From NCBI RefSeq assembly GCF_009936275.1, contig NZ_AP019797.1, positions 611,501 through 675,500 on the forward strand: a DNA stretch of 64,000 bases. Direction: 5' to 3'. Positions 9,328-19,006 of this stretch are shown piece after piece. Both the position numbers and the translations under genes were made by a program. Origin of the DNA: Rhodothermus marinus. Its GTDB lineage: Bacteria; Bacteroidota; Rhodothermia; Rhodothermales; Rhodothermaceae. A model generated the notes under the pieces. The model ran no database searches and was not told the DNA's origin. It was given only the letters and a program-made list of their open reading frames with translations. How positions within the stretch are numbered: the first letter of the stretch is position 1; every line of letters starts with the position of its first letter.

Positions 9328-12273
9328 ATGCTTTCGCAGATGCGCGCGTTGCTTTTGCTGTTGACGGGTCTGCTGCTGATCGAATCGGCACCGGCGCAGC
9401 CCCTGTCGTCGTACGTGCAGGACGCCTGTCCGGACGACTGCTTTGCTCTGGCCGAAAACGGCCGTGTCGTGTCGATCGTGGCGAGCCGGGCCGACGATCC
9501 GGTGGTGCTCCGGGCCATCGAGGATCTGGTGGCCGACCTGGAGCGCGTGACGGGGCGGCGTCCCGTCGTGCACTACGACACGTGGCCCGCCGAACCGTCC
9601 CTCGTCGTGGGCAGCCTGGCGCACAGTCCCCTGATCCGGGAACTGGTGGAGACCGGACAGCTCGCTCCAGGCGAAATCGAAGGACGCTGGGAGGCGTTTT
9701 TGCTGCAGGTCGTACCCGACGTCCGGGGAGCCGACCGCCTGGTCATCGCCGGCAGCGATCCGCGCGGGACGGTTTTCGGCATCTACGACCTGTCGCGGGC
9801 GATGGGCGTCTCGCCCTGGTACTGGTGGACCGACGTGCCTGTACCGCACCGGTCCGCGCTTTACGTGGCGCGTACGCTTCGCCGCACGGACTACCCGCGC
9901 GTGCGCTATCGGGGAATCTTCATCAACGACGAAGCGCCCGCGCTTTCGGGCTGGGCCTATGAAAAATTCGGCGGCTTCAACCACCGTTTCTACGCGCGCG
10001 TTTTCGAGCTGATCTTGCGCCTGAAGGGCAATTACCTCTGGCCGGCCATGTGGGGCCGCTCGTTTTTCGAGGAGGACAGTCTGAACATCCCCACGGCCGT
10101 CCGCTACGGCATCGTGATCGGCACCTCGCACCACGAGCCCATGCTCCGGGCGCACGTCGAATGGCAATGGCACGGCAAAGGACCCTGGGATTACACGAAA
10201 AACGCCGCGACGCTGCAGGCCTTCTGGCGGGAGGGGATCCGGCGCATGAAGCACAATGAGGCGATCGTGACGGTGGGCATGCGGGGCGACGGCGACGAGC
10301 CCATGAGCGAAGAGACGGCCATCGAACTGCTGGAGCGTATCATCCGCGATCAGCGGCGGATTCTGGCCGAAGAAACCGGCCGCGATCCCTCCGAAATCCC
10401 CCAGGCCTGGACCATCTACAAAGAGGTGCAGGACTACTACGAAAAGGGAATGCGCGTCCCCGAAGACATCACGATCGTGTTCACCGACGACAACTGGGGC
10501 AACGTGCGTCTGTTGCCGCCGCCCGGTAGTCCGCCGCGAAAGGGCGGCTACGGCATGTACTACCATTTCGATTATGTGGGGGCGCCGCGCAGCTACAAAT
10601 GGATCAACACGGTGCAGATCGAACGCACCTGGGAGCAGATGCGCCTCACCTACCGGCACGGCGTCGATCGGCTCTGGGTCGTGAACGTGGGCGACATCAA
10701 GCCCATGGAGCTGCCCCTCACTTTTTTCATGGACATGGCCTGGGATCCGGAGCGCTTCACGGCCGCCGACCTGCCCCGCTACTACGAACGCTGGGCCGCC
10801 GAACAGTTCGGGCCCCGGTATGCCGCCGAGATCGCGACGCTGCTGGCTACCTACACGAAGTACAACGCCCGTCGCAAGCCGGAGCTGCTCGACGCCGACA
10901 CCTACAGCCTGCACCACTACCGGGAGTTCGATCGCGTCGTCGCGGACTACCGGGCGCTGGCCGCCCGTGCGCAGGCCCTTCATGAGCGCATGCCCGCCGC
11001 CTACCGCGATGCGTTCTACCAGCTTGTGGCCTATCCGGTGATGGCCAGCGCCAACCTGTACGAGATGTACCATGCGCTGGCGCTGAACCGCCTCTATGCG
11101 CGCCAGCGGCGCGCCGCCACCAACCGGATGGCCGAAAAGGTGCGGCGTCTGTTCGCGCGCGACGCTGAACTGGCCGCCTACTACAATCACGTGATGGGCG
11201 GCGGCCGCTGGAACCACATGATGGACCAGCCGCGCATCGGCTACACGAGCTGGGACGACCCGGACGAGAACATCATGCCGGAGGTCGAAACGATCGCCGT
11301 GCCCGACACGGCCCTGCCGGCCGTGGCCGTCGAGGGACAGCCCGAGGCCTGGCCCGGACCCGACGCACCGGCCACGCTGCCCGTCTTCGACGATCTGACC
11401 CGCCCGGTGCATTACCTCGAAGTGTTCAACCGGGGGCGGCAACCGTTCCGCTTTCGCATTCAGGCCGAATCGCCCGGCCTGGTTTTCTCCTCCACCGAAG
11501 GAGAAGTGACCGAGCAGCAGCGCATCCAGGTGACCGTCGACTGGGCGAAGGTGCCGCCCGGAGCAGCGCAGCTCGTCTTCTACGTGGAAGGGCCAGGTAT
11601 GCGCGTGCCCGTCGTGGCCCCGCTGGAGCGGATCGTGGACCGCATACCGCCGGACTTCGAGGGCTTCGTGGCGCGTGACGGACACCTGGCCATCGAGGCC
11701 CACCATTTCAGCCGACAGGTGCCGGCCGGCGAAGCCCGCTGGGAAGTGATCCCCAACCTGGGACGAACGGCCTCGGCCGTCACTCCGCTGCCCGTGACGA
11801 TGCGGGCGCAAGCGCCCGGCGCCGACAGCCCGCGCCTGGAATACGACGTGCTGCTGCCCGCGCCCGGACGCATTCGCGTGCACCTTTACCTGACGCCTAC
11901 CTACAATTTCGTCAACCGCCCCGGTGGACTCCGGCTGGCCGTCTCGCTGGACGACGCGCCGCCACAGCTCGTCGAGGTACACGCCGCCGACACGATCCCC
12001 GACTGGCGCTACGGCCGCGTGTGGATGGACGCCGTCGCCCGCAACGTGCGCATCGTCACGTCCGTGCACGAAATCACCCGACCCGGCCCCCACACGCTCA
12101 AGCTCTGGGCGGTGGACGGCGGCGTCGTGGTGGAACGGATCGTCATCGACACGGGCGGGCTGCGCCCGAGCTATCTGGGACCGCCCGAAAGTCCCTTCGT
12201 GCGCAATCGCCGCACCCACTGGCCTCCGGAACCCGAAGCGGGTTCGGCCCACGCCGCCAGAGCTACCCGATAG
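9328..12273 (+). CDS. GH115 xylan alpha-1,2-glucuronidase, secreted
   Basis: A 981-residue glycoside hydrolase of family GH115, which removes (4-O-methyl)glucuronic acid from xylan. The signal peptide ends at about residue 24 (ESAPAQ); a second ATG at 9340 is equally possible as the start. Family blocks are visible: IFINDEAPALSGWA, LKGNYLWPAMWG, VGMRGDGDEPM, FTDDNWGNVR, GMYYHFDYVGAPRSYKWI and YNHVMGGGRWNHMMDQ. The C-terminal third is the beta-rich region usual for GH115. It lies head-to-head with glpD and monocistronically. The periplasmic or extracellular location and hemicellulose role fit the GH3 enzyme at 22 kb. Confidence 0.92.
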   Translation: MLSQMRALLLLLTGLLLIESAPAQPLSSYVQDACPDDCFALAENGRVVSIVASRADDPVVLRAIEDLVADLERVTGRRPVVHYDTWPAEPSLVVGSLAHSPLIRELVETGQLAPGEIEGRWEAFLLQVVPDVRGADRLVIAGSDPRGTVFGIYDLSRAMGVSPWYWWTDVPVPHRSALYVARTLRRTDYPRVRYRGIFINDEAPALSGWAYEKFGGFNHRFYARVFELILRLKGNYLWPAMWGRSFFEEDSLNIPTAVRYGIVIGTSHHEPMLRAHVEWQWHGKGPWDYTKNAATLQAFWREGIRRMKHNEAIVTVGMRGDGDEPMSEETAIELLERIIRDQRRILAEETGRDPSEIPQAWTIYKEVQDYYEKGMRVPEDITIVFTDDNWGNVRLLPPPGSPPRKGGYGMYYHFDYVGAPRSYKWINTVQIERTWEQMRLTYRHGVDRLWVVNVGDIKPMELPLTFFMDMAWDPERFTAADLPRYYERWAAEQFGPRYAAEIATLLATYTKYNARRKPELLDADTYSLHHYREFDRVVADYRALAARAQALHERMPAAYRDAFYQLVAYPVMASANLYEMYHALALNRLYARQRRAATNRMAEKVRRLFARDAELAAYYNHVMGGGRWNHMMDQPRIGYTSWDDPDENIMPEVETIAVPDTALPAVAVEGQPEAWPGPDAPATLPVFDDLTRPVHYLEVFNRGRQPFRFRIQAESPGLVFSSTEGEVTEQQRIQVTVDWAKVPPGAAQLVFYVEGPGMRVPVVAPLERIVDRIPPDFEGFVARDGHLAIEAHHFSRQVPAGEARWEVIPNLGRTASAVTPLPVTMRAQAPGADSPRLEYDVLLPAPGRIRVHLYLTPTYNFVNRPGGLRLAVSLDDAPPQLVEVHAADTIPDWRYGRVWMDAVARNVRIVTSVHEITRPGPHTLKLWAVDGGVVVERIVIDTGGLRPSYLGPPESPFVRNRRTHWPPEPEAGSAHAARATR

Positions 12274-12308
12274 TCATCGGAGCGTGTGGGCAGGCGGTGA
12301 TCCTATAG

Positions 12309-12480
12309 GATCGCTGATTTACCGGTGTATGAGGGTGACACATCCCTGGGTGCCGGACATAATCCGGCGGGTATGACCGGGCAGACACAGGGGGTCGCCC
12401 CTACAGGATGGGGAAAACGTCAGGGATCTGGCAGGGGCGTACCGCCGTGTGCGCCCGTGCTTTCTCACCTCCTTTCTTGT
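12309..12480 (+). repeat. Dispersed MITE-like element, copy B
   Basis: It starts ggatcgctgatttaccggtg. Inside are ccggcgggtatgaccgggca, ggggtcgcccctacaggatg, gggaaaacgtcagggatctg and gtgcgcccgtgctttctcac, nearly identical to the copies at 31.4 kb (inverted) and 43.4 kb. The right terminal inverted repeat is lost. The element lies in the 383-bp gap between the GH115 gene and the hydroxylase operon. Confidence 0.8.
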
Positions 12481-12543
12481 TCACATTGCTACATTCCGGA
12501 ATTGTTACAAACCGGTAACGCCCCGAAAGGCAAGGCCCATCTC

Positions 12544-12572
12544 TTGACTGAGCGATGGAAAATTTTTAATTA
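12544..12572 (+). promoter_or_regulatory. Possible sigma70-like promoter for the hydroxylase operon
   Basis: TTGACT at 12544-12549 and TAATTA at 12567-12572 are 17 bp apart in a locally AT-rich patch, 85 bp before the small-subunit start. Rhodothermota promoters need not follow this consensus, so this is a tentative call from spacing and base composition only. Confidence 0.3.
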
Positions 12573-12656
12573 ACCGGAAGTGAAGTTGTGGTGAATAGCA
12601 GTGGTTGTGGCCTTTTGGAAGCGCTTTTAATCGGGCGAATAAAAAAAGAGGGCGTC

Positions 12657-13172
12657 ATGCGGCACACGATTCAGGTCACGGTCAACGGGCAGACGCACCG
12701 GGTGGAGGTCGAGCCCCGCCTGCTGCTGGTCGAACTGATCCGCGACGTACTGGGGCTGACGGGCACGCACGTCGGCTGCGACACGAGCCAGTGCGGCGCC
12801 TGCACGGTGCACGTCAACGGCGAGGCCGTCAAGTCCTGCACCATGTTCGCCGTGCAGGCCGACGGCTGCGAGATCACCACGATCGAGGGACTGGCTCGAG
12901 ATGGCGCGTTGCATCCGCTGCAGGAGGGCTTCTGGCAGGAGCACGGCCTGCAGTGCGGTTTCTGCACGCCGGGCATCATCATGGCGGCGGCCGACCTGCT
13001 GCGGCGCAACCCGGATCCGTCGGAGGAAGAAATCCGGCACGCGCTGGAAGGGAATTTCTGCCGGTGCACGGGCTACCACAACATTGTGCGGGCCATTCAG
13101 TACGCGGCCGCCCGCATGCGCGGCGAGGCCGTCGTCCCGCGGGGCGAAGCCGCGTCCACGGGGGCATCCTGA
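12657..13172 (+). CDS. coxS: [2Fe-2S] small subunit of form II CO-dehydrogenase-like hydroxylase
   Basis: A 171-residue iron-sulfur subunit of a xanthine-oxidase-family molybdenum hydroxylase. The start at 12657 ([18 protein letters not shown]) follows an AGAGGG ribosome site; an in-frame ATG at 12588 would add an unlikely tail. It has the plant-type cluster CDTSQCGAC and the second cluster pair CGFCTPG ... CRCTGYHNI. It passes electrons from the molybdenum site in the large subunit to FAD in the medium subunit. It is first of three genes in the order small-large-medium, which is typical of form II clusters. Confidence 0.9.
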   Translation: MRHTIQVTVNGQTHRVEVEPRLLLVELIRDVLGLTGTHVGCDTSQCGACTVHVNGEAVKSCTMFAVQADGCEITTIEGLARDGALHPLQEGFWQEHGLQCGFCTPGIIMAAADLLRRNPDPSEEEIRHALEGNFCRCTGYHNIVRAIQYAAARMRGEAVVPRGEAASTGAS

Positions 13173-13211
13173 TCGGCGCATATCCACGAACCGGAAAACC
13201 TGTCTGGAGCC

Positions 13212-15584
13212 ATGGAAGCCAGAGGCTATATCGGCGCGCCCATTCGCCGGGTCGAAGACCGGCGTTTCGTGACAGGACGAGGGCGCTACACCGACGACAT
13301 CGTCCTGCCGGGCATGCTCTACGCCTGGATTGTGCGCAGTCCCCATGCGCATGCCCGGATCCGTGCCATTCGCACCGAGAAAGCCCGGCAGCATCCGGGC
13401 GTGGTGGCCGTCTTTACGGGCAAAGACCTGCTCGACGACGGCGTGGGATCGCTGCCCACGGGCTGGCAGATCGGTCCCGACATGAAGGAGCCGCCGCATT
13501 ACGCGCTGGCCGTCGACAAGGTGCGCTACGTGGGCGACGGGGTGGCCGTGGTGATCGCCGAAACGAAGGCGGCCGCCCGCGACGCCGCCGAGCTGGTGGA
13601 GGTGGACTACGAGGAGCTGCCAGCCGTGGTGGATGCGGCCGAGGCGCTCAAGGAGGGGGCGCCGCTCGTGCACGACGACGCGCCCGGCAACCTGTGCTAC
13701 GTCTGGGAACTGGGCGATCGGGAAGCCACCGACCGCGCGCTGGCTACAGCGCACCACGTCACGAAGCTGGAGTTCGTCAACCAGCGGCTCATTCCGAACG
13801 CCATCGAACCCCGCTCGGCCATCGGTCATTACGATCCGGGACGCGACGAGCTGACGCTCTACACATCGTCCCAGAATCCGCATCTGATCCGGCTGCTGCT
13901 GAGCGCCTTCGTGCTGAAAATTCCCGAACACAAAGTGCGCGTGATTTCGCCGGACGTGGGGGGCGGCTTCGGCTCGAAGATCTTTCACTATCCGGAAGAG
14001 GTCATCTGTGCCTGGAGCAGCCGCAAGCTGGGCCGGCCCGTAAAGTGGACGGCCGTCCGCAGCGAGAGCTTCGTGAGCGACGCGCACGGCCGCGACCACG
14101 TCACGACGGCCGAAATGGGCTTCGATCGCGATGGCCGCATCGTGGGGCTGCGCGTGCGGACGATCGCCAACCTGGGCGCTTACCTTTCGACGTTCGCACC
14201 GGGCGTGCCTACCTGGCTCTACGGCACGCTTCTGGCCGGTCAGTACAAGACGCCGCACATTCACGTCGAGGTCAAGGGTGTCTTCACGAACACGACCCCG
14301 GTCGATGCCTACCGCGGGGCCGGACGGCCCGAGGCGACCTACGTGGTCGAACGCCTGGTGGAACTGGGGGCCCATGAGCTGGGCATCGACCCGGCCGAAC
14401 TCCGGCGGCGCAATTTCATCCAGCCGGACGAATTCCCCTACCAGACGCCCGTCGTGCTCCAGTACGACAGCGGCAACTACGAGGGCGCGCTGAACAAGGC
14501 GCTGGAGATGGCCGACTACTGGAAGCTCCGCGAGGAGCAGAAGCGGGCACGTGAGCAGGGACGGCTCATCGGCATCGGACTTTCCTGCTACATCGAGGCG
14601 TGCGGCCTGGCGCCCTCGAAGGTGGCCGGCGCCATCGGCGTGCGGGCCGGCCTGTACGAAAGCGCGGCCATCCGGGTGATGCCCACCGGCAAGGTGCAGG
14701 TCTTCACCGGCACGCACTCGCACGGTCAGGGGCACGAGACCACCTTCGCCCAGATCGTGGCGCACGAGCTGGGTATCCCGCTCGAAGACGTAGAGGTCAT
14801 CCACGGCGACACGGCCGAGATCCCCTTCGGGATGGGCACCTACGGTTCGCGCAGCCTGGCCACGGGTGGTAGTGCCATCTATCGCGCACTCGAAAAGATC
14901 AAGGCCAAAGCCCGGAAGATCGCCGCGCACAAGCTCGAAGTGGCCGAAGAGGACCTGGAGTTCCGCAACGGTCAGTTCATCGTGAAGGGCACCGACCGGG
15001 CCATTGGCTTTGGCGACATTGCGCTGACGGCCTACGTGCCGCACGACTATCCGGAAGGGCTGGAGCCCGGTCTGGAGGAGAACGCCTTCTACGATCCGGC
15101 CAACTTCACCTTTCCCTTCGGGACGCACCTGTCGGTGGTGGAGATCGATCCGGAGACCGGCAGGGTGAAGCTGCTCCGCTACATTGCCGTGGACGACGTG
15201 GGACGCATCATCAACCCGATGATCGTTGAGGGCCAGATCCACGGCGGCGTGGCGCAGGGCGTCGGCCAGGCGCTGCTCGAAGGGGCGGTGTACGATCGCT
15301 CCAGCGGCCAGCTCCTGACCGGCTCGCTGCTGGACTATGCGCTGCCGCGGGCCGACGACCTGCCGTCGTTCGAGGTCGGGCACCAGGAGACGCCCTGTCC
15401 GCACAACCCGCTGGGCGCGAAGGGCGCCGGGGAGGCCGGCACGATCGCGGCCACGGCCTGCGTGGTCAACGCCGTCGTGGACGCGCTCTACCATCTGGGC
15501 GTGCGCGACATCCGCATGCCGCTGACGCCCGAGCGCGTCTGGCGCGCCATGCGCGGGCTCCCAACCGACGGACACGCTTCCTGA
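13212..15584 (+). CDS. coxL: Molybdopterin large subunit, form II (AYRGAGR) hydroxylase
   Basis: A 790-residue catalytic subunit of a molybdenum hydroxylase. The molybdopterin-binding blocks GGGFGSK and the C-terminal GAKGAGEAG are present. The active-site loop reads AYRGAGR (residues about 366-372), which defines form II proteins; true form I CO dehydrogenases have AYxCSFR with a copper-ligating Cys. The physiological substrate is therefore unknown (CO, an aldehyde, a purine or another heterocycle). The enzyme is expected to be a cytoplasmic (SLM)2 complex. It starts 39 nt after coxS. No maturation genes of the CoxDEF type are next to it. Confidence 0.88.
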   Translation: MEARGYIGAPIRRVEDRRFVTGRGRYTDDIVLPGMLYAWIVRSPHAHARIRAIRTEKARQHPGVVAVFTGKDLLDDGVGSLPTGWQIGPDMKEPPHYALAVDKVRYVGDGVAVVIAETKAAARDAAELVEVDYEELPAVVDAAEALKEGAPLVHDDAPGNLCYVWELGDREATDRALATAHHVTKLEFVNQRLIPNAIEPRSAIGHYDPGRDELTLYTSSQNPHLIRLLLSAFVLKIPEHKVRVISPDVGGGFGSKIFHYPEEVICAWSSRKLGRPVKWTAVRSESFVSDAHGRDHVTTAEMGFDRDGRIVGLRVRTIANLGAYLSTFAPGVPTWLYGTLLAGQYKTPHIHVEVKGVFTNTTPVDAYRGAGRPEATYVVERLVELGAHELGIDPAELRRRNFIQPDEFPYQTPVVLQYDSGNYEGALNKALEMADYWKLREEQKRAREQGRLIGIGLSCYIEACGLAPSKVAGAIGVRAGLYESAAIRVMPTGKVQVFTGTHSHGQGHETTFAQIVAHELGIPLEDVEVIHGDTAEIPFGMGTYGSRSLATGGSAIYRALEKIKAKARKIAAHKLEVAEEDLEFRNGQFIVKGTDRAIGFGDIALTAYVPHDYPEGLEPGLEENAFYDPANFTFPFGTHLSVVEIDPETGRVKLLRYIAVDDVGRIINPMIVEGQIHGGVAQGVGQALLEGAVYDRSSGQLLTGSLLDYALPRADDLPSFEVGHQETPCPHNPLGAKGAGEAGTIAATACVVNAVVDALYHLGVRDIRMPLTPERVWRAMRGLPTDGHAS

Positions 15585-15608
15585 CCAACGAAAACGACCG
15601 GAACGGCC

Positions 15609-16478
15609 ATGATTCCGCAGACCTTCGCATACAGAAAGGCGCACACGATCGACGAAGCGCTCGCGCTGCTCCGGGAGCACGGCGACGAAGCCAAGGTGCT
15701 GGCCGGCGGCCACAGCCTGATTCCGCTCATGAAACTGCGGCTGAGCACGCCGGAGCTGCTCGTCGACATCGGCGGCATCCGGGAACTGACGGAGATCCGC
15801 GAACGGGACGGTCGCCTCGAGCTGGGAGCGCTCGTCACGCACCGGACGATCGAATTTTCCGAGCTGCTCCGGCAGAAATGCCCGGTGCTGCCCGAAGCGG
15901 CCGCGCAGATCGGCGATCCGCAGGTGCGCAACAAAGGGACGATCGGGGGCAGCCTGGCCCATGCCGATCCGGCCGCCGACTACCCGGCCGTCGTGCTGGC
16001 ACTGGATGCCGAAATCGAGGCGACCGGGCCGGACGGCCGCCGCACCATTCCGGCGCGCGACTTTTTCCAGGGGCTTTTCACCACGGCACTTCGGCCTGGC
16101 GAGCTGCTCACGCGCGTGCGCGTGCCGGTGATGCCGCCGCGCAGCGGCGCCGCCTATCTCAAGTTCCCGAACCCGGCCTCGCGCTACGCCGTGGTGGGCG
16201 TGGCGGCTTTCGTCAAGCTGGCACCCGACGACACGTGCGCCGAGGTGCGCATCGGGATCACGGGTGCCGCGGCGGCCGCCTTCCGGGCCACCGAGGCCGA
16301 AAAGCGGCTCGTCGGGAAGACGATCGACGAACGGACGCTGGCCGCCTCGCTCGAAGACATGGTCGATCCCGACGACCTGCTCAGCGATCTGGCCGCCAGT
16401 GCCGAATACCGGGCGCACCTGTGCCACGTGCTTGCGCGGCGGGCGCTCCGGCAGGCCTTCGAGCGGGCGCGCGGCTGA
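15609..16478 (+). CDS. coxM: FAD-binding medium subunit of the hydroxylase
   Basis: A 289-residue flavin subunit with the two FAD-binding motifs of the CoxM/XdhB family, AGGHSLIPLMKLR (about residue 32) and TIGGSLAHADPAADYP (about residue 112), and a C-terminal CO-dehydrogenase-flavoprotein domain. It accepts electrons from the iron-sulfur subunit and hands them to an acceptor such as quinone. It is last in the three-gene operon, 24 nt after coxL, and converges on the KaiC-associated pair 63 bp further on. Confidence 0.9.
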   Translation: MIPQTFAYRKAHTIDEALALLREHGDEAKVLAGGHSLIPLMKLRLSTPELLVDIGGIRELTEIRERDGRLELGALVTHRTIEFSELLRQKCPVLPEAAAQIGDPQVRNKGTIGGSLAHADPAADYPAVVLALDAEIEATGPDGRRTIPARDFFQGLFTTALRPGELLTRVRVPVMPPRSGAAYLKFPNPASRYAVVGVAAFVKLAPDDTCAEVRIGITGAAAAAFRATEAEKRLVGKTIDERTLAASLEDMVDPDDLLSDLAASAEYRAHLCHVLARRALRQAFERARG

Positions 16479-16541
16479 CCCTCGTTCCGGCCCGGTGAAC
16501 CGGCTCCCGTAGCCTGGCCTCAGGTGGAAAATACCCGCCCT

Positions 16542-16913
16542 TCAACCAGCCCGGGCCGCCTCGCGCTGAAGCGCCTCGTAGGCCAGGCGGGCCAGGCCGC
16601 CGGCGATGTGCACGTTGCGTTCCGAGGGCTCTTCCTGCTCCAGCCGCTCTCGGACGGCCTCGGTCGAGGCCCGGAGCAGGTTGCGCGTGGCGGCCGTCGA
16701 AAGCCCCAGAAAACGGGCGATTTCATCCACCGAGCGATGATGCTCGGCTTCGAGCACGACGGCATAGGCGGCCTCCATCAGGCTGGGCAGCCAGGTCAGG
16801 CGTTTCCGCTCGAGCAGACCGCGTGGGCCGCCCGCCAGTTCAATGGCTTTCAGAAACACCTGCAGCGCGCGCTGGTCCAGATCGACCGGTTGCGGAGTGA
16901 CTTCGACCGGCAT
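16542..16913 (-). CDS. Small helix-turn-helix-like partner of the KaiC-like ATPase
   Basis: A 123-residue protein starting at the ATG at 16913 (MPVEVTPQPVDLDQRALQVF), 2 nt after the stop of the KaiC-like gene, so almost certainly co-translated with it. The middle (SVDEIARFLGLSTAATRNLLR) looks like a helix-turn-helix, and the rest is helical and charged. Similar small regulatory proteins accompany KaiC-like ATPases in thermophilic bacteria and archaea. DNA binding or modulation of the ATPase is inferred. No enzyme motif is seen. Confidence 0.65.
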   Translation of the reverse strand: MPVEVTPQPVDLDQRALQVFLKAIELAGGPRGLLERKRLTWLPSLMEAAYAVVLEAEHHRSVDEIARFLGLSTAATRNLLRASTEAVRERLEQEEPSERNVHIAGGLARLAYEALQREAARAG

Positions 16914-16915
16914 GG

Positions 16916-17821
16916 CTACGTCTGGTAGTTGGGTTCGACGGATGCTTCCTGATGGAATGTCTGCAGGCTGGGGCCGATGCGGACCAGCCCCGTCGGGGTG
17001 ATTTCCAGCAGGTGCGTGCTGGTGTCGTGCCCGCACAGCCGGCAGCCGTCGATCCGAAAGAGCCGGACCGTCTCGCCGATGGGCACGCGGTAGAGCCGGG
17101 CCTGCTGGGCGCTGGTGATGGGTTGCTTGGCCAGCACCAGCGTACCGTCGAGAATATGGCCTACCGCATAGCCGCCGGCCGCTTCGGCCGTGAGCAGTTC
17201 GTGACCGCTGCGCTTCTGCGAGACGAGCAGCGCCGTCTGGTGCCATTTTTTGAGGAACGTGAAGATCGGCCGCACCACGTCGCGGGCCAGCATTTCGCGG
17301 GCTTCGTAAAGGCCTGTGATCGAGTCGATCACCACGGCCCGTACGTGGTAGGTTTTGATGGCGTGCGCCAGCGTGTTGAACAGCGTGGGAAGGTCCTGCG
17401 TCAGGATCGTGTGCGTGGCCGCATCGACCAGCACGATCCGGTCTTCGATGGCGTTCCAGTCGGCGCCCATGGCAGCGGCCCGCGTACGCAGACCCATCGC
17501 CACGAACGGCGCCGGGCTCTCGGTGGTCAGAAACAGGCACACCTGCTCGCGCCGGGCCTGCGCGACGGCGAACTGCTCCACGAGCAGGCTCTTGCCGGTG
17601 TCGGCCACACCGGTTACCTGCAAAACGGCATAGCGAGGAATGCCCCCCAGGGGCTTGCGCACCGGACGACCTTCTCGCCACTCCGTCGTGAAAAACAGTT
17701 CGTCCAGACCCTCGACGCCCGTTGGGACGCCCTCCAGAGGCGGCGCGGCGGCGGCCGCATGCCGCAGCGATACGATCGCTTCGACCAGCGGTCCGGCCTC
17801 GCGCGAAACAGCTCCAGCCAT
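16916..17821 (-). CDS. KaiC/RadA-like RecA-fold ATPase
   Basis: A 301-residue single-domain KaiC-superfamily protein. Walker A is GVADTGKSLL (about residues 70-80), Walker B is AVVIDSITGLYEA (about 163-175), and the C-terminal region has a CRLCGH pair and an R-L-F-R-I-D-G segment. It is about half the length of cyanobacterial KaiC, with one ATPase domain, so not a clock oscillator by itself. Single-domain homologues are common in thermophiles with no agreed function, and signalling or DNA-repair-linked roles have been proposed. The ATG follows directly on the T-tract of a terminator hairpin, with no visible ribosome site, so the start or the expression mode is uncertain. Confidence 0.75.
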   Translation of the reverse strand: MAGAVSREAGPLVEAIVSLRHAAAAAPPLEGVPTGVEGLDELFFTTEWREGRPVRKPLGGIPRYAVLQVTGVADTGKSLLVEQFAVAQARREQVCLFLTTESPAPFVAMGLRTRAAAMGADWNAIEDRIVLVDAATHTILTQDLPTLFNTLAHAIKTYHVRAVVIDSITGLYEAREMLARDVVRPIFTFLKKWHQTALLVSQKRSGHELLTAEAAGGYAVGHILDGTLVLAKQPITSAQQARLYRVPIGETVRLFRIDGCRLCGHDTSTHLLEITPTGLVRIGPSLQTFHQEASVEPNYQT

Positions 17822-17856
17822 AAAAAAGCTACCGGCTGTTTGGGCAACCGGTAGCT
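17822..17856 (-). terminator. Terminator/attenuator hairpin between bpsA and the KaiC-like gene
   Basis: On the minus strand a 9-bp stem (AGCTACCGG with CCGGTAGCT) and a 12-nt loop are followed by a T-tract that ends exactly where the KaiC-like ATG begins. It can terminate bpsA transcription and must be passed for read-through into the downstream pair. Confidence 0.75.
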
Positions 17857-17911
17857 CGAACGTCGTTGTGCCAAAATCGCTTCAGCGCCTATGTAATGGC
17901 TTTGTAATACG

Positions 17912-19006
17912 TTAGGTGGTGGCAGCTTCTTCGTCGGTGAAGATGTCGCCCTCGACGGCCGCGTTTTCCAGTGCGGGCGTGTGCAGCAGCTCGATGCGGT
18001 GGAGCGCCGAGTAGTACCAGGGCCGCTCGGGGAGGCGGTGGGTGGGCAGCCATTCCCAGGAGCGCATCGATTCGATGTAGCCCCAGTTGACGTAGGCGCT
18101 GAAATCATCGATCAGATCGGTGAGCACGACGCCGCTGTCGAGCAAGAAGCGCTGGATTTGTGCCCATTTCTCGTAGCTCGACTCTACGTGCGTCAGCCCG
18201 AAGTAGCCCGCGCATCCCGGGCCGCGCAGTGCCAGCAGCCCGCGCTCGATCGTCGTTTTGAAGCCCAGAAAACTTTCGGTCGGGTCGGTCATGAACGTGT
18301 CGAACTTCCGAAGCCACGAAGTGGGAAGTGGTTCGCGCAGATCGTAGCGAACGGCTTCGAGCCGGTCGAGCCCCTCGCGCCGGGCCACGTCGTTGATGAA
18401 CTGAATCAGCCGGTCGTCGATGTCAACGGCCAGTACGTAGGCCGGTGCGCCGGTCAGCGCCGCGGCGATGCTCATCAGGTCGTCGTCGCCCAGGACGAGC
18501 AGTTGCTTGCCCTCCAGATCGCCCCGGTGCCAGGCGAACGCAATGCGCGCAAGGGTGGTCGCTTCGGTGACGAAGCCCTGGTCGTAGTCCTGAATGGCCT
18601 CGGGGCGGTGCCGACAAATTTCCGCAAAGCGTTCGACCACGTCGTCGGGGAGCGTGCGATAGTCGACGCTCCGGCCCTCGCAATGCACACAGGTGGCCTC
18701 GCGGACGGGGGCCGCGCCCAGTGCCTGGGCCAGCGCCTGACCACTTTCGGTCAGGCGCAGCGCGCCATCGTGCGCCTCCAGCAGACCCTCGGCAATCAGC
18801 TGATGCCAGAAGGCACTGAGCACCCGCAACGGCACGCGGCTCATCCGGATGGCGTCCCACAGATTGTCGGTGGTCAGCAGGGCCGCCAGTGCCCGCTCGG
18901 CGTCGCGCTCGGTGAAGGGCACCGGCACCTGCTGACGGACCGTTTCCAGCAGACGATCCCGCAGTTCGACCGCTGAGGTTTCCGGGAAGGTTTTCGTATG
19001 TGGCAT
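17912..19006 (-). CDS. bpsA: N4-bis(aminopropyl)spermidine synthase (branched polyamine synthase)
   Basis: A 364-residue protein of the BpsA family, which adds two aminopropyl groups from decarboxylated S-adenosylmethionine to the same nitrogen of spermidine. The catalytic GDDD motif is present (LVLGDDDLMSIA), with a Rossmann-like core and the DPTESFLGFK segment. The N-terminal 90 residues form a winged-helix-like region, and two Cys (CVHC, about residue 107) may bind metal. Branched polyamines protect nucleic acids in thermophiles, matching a hot-spring host. It stands alone upstream of a terminator. The 457 bp before it must contain its promoter. Confidence 0.85.
   Translation of the reverse strand: MPHTKTFPETSAVELRDRLLETVRQQVPVPFTERDAERALAALLTTDNLWDAIRMSRVPLRVLSAFWHQLIAEGLLEAHDGALRLTESGQALAQALGAAPVREATCVHCEGRSVDYRTLPDDVVERFAEICRHRPEAIQDYDQGFVTEATTLARIAFAWHRGDLEGKQLLVLGDDDLMSIAAALTGAPAYVLAVDIDDRLIQFINDVARREGLDRLEAVRYDLREPLPTSWLRKFDTFMTDPTESFLGFKTTIERGLLALRGPGCAGYFGLTHVESSYEKWAQIQRFLLDSGVVLTDLIDDFSAYVNWGYIESMRSWEWLPTHRLPERPWYYSALHRIELLHTPALENAAVEGDIFTDEEAATT

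Noticed and set aside
9316-12252. Open frame antisense to the GH115 gene
   Set aside because: Same GC effect; no start context and no recognisable domain.
12627-16427. Very long open frame antisense to the coxSLM genes
   Set aside because: High-GC coding DNA leaves antisense frames open; the sequence has no recognisable domain and is opposite three well-supported genes.
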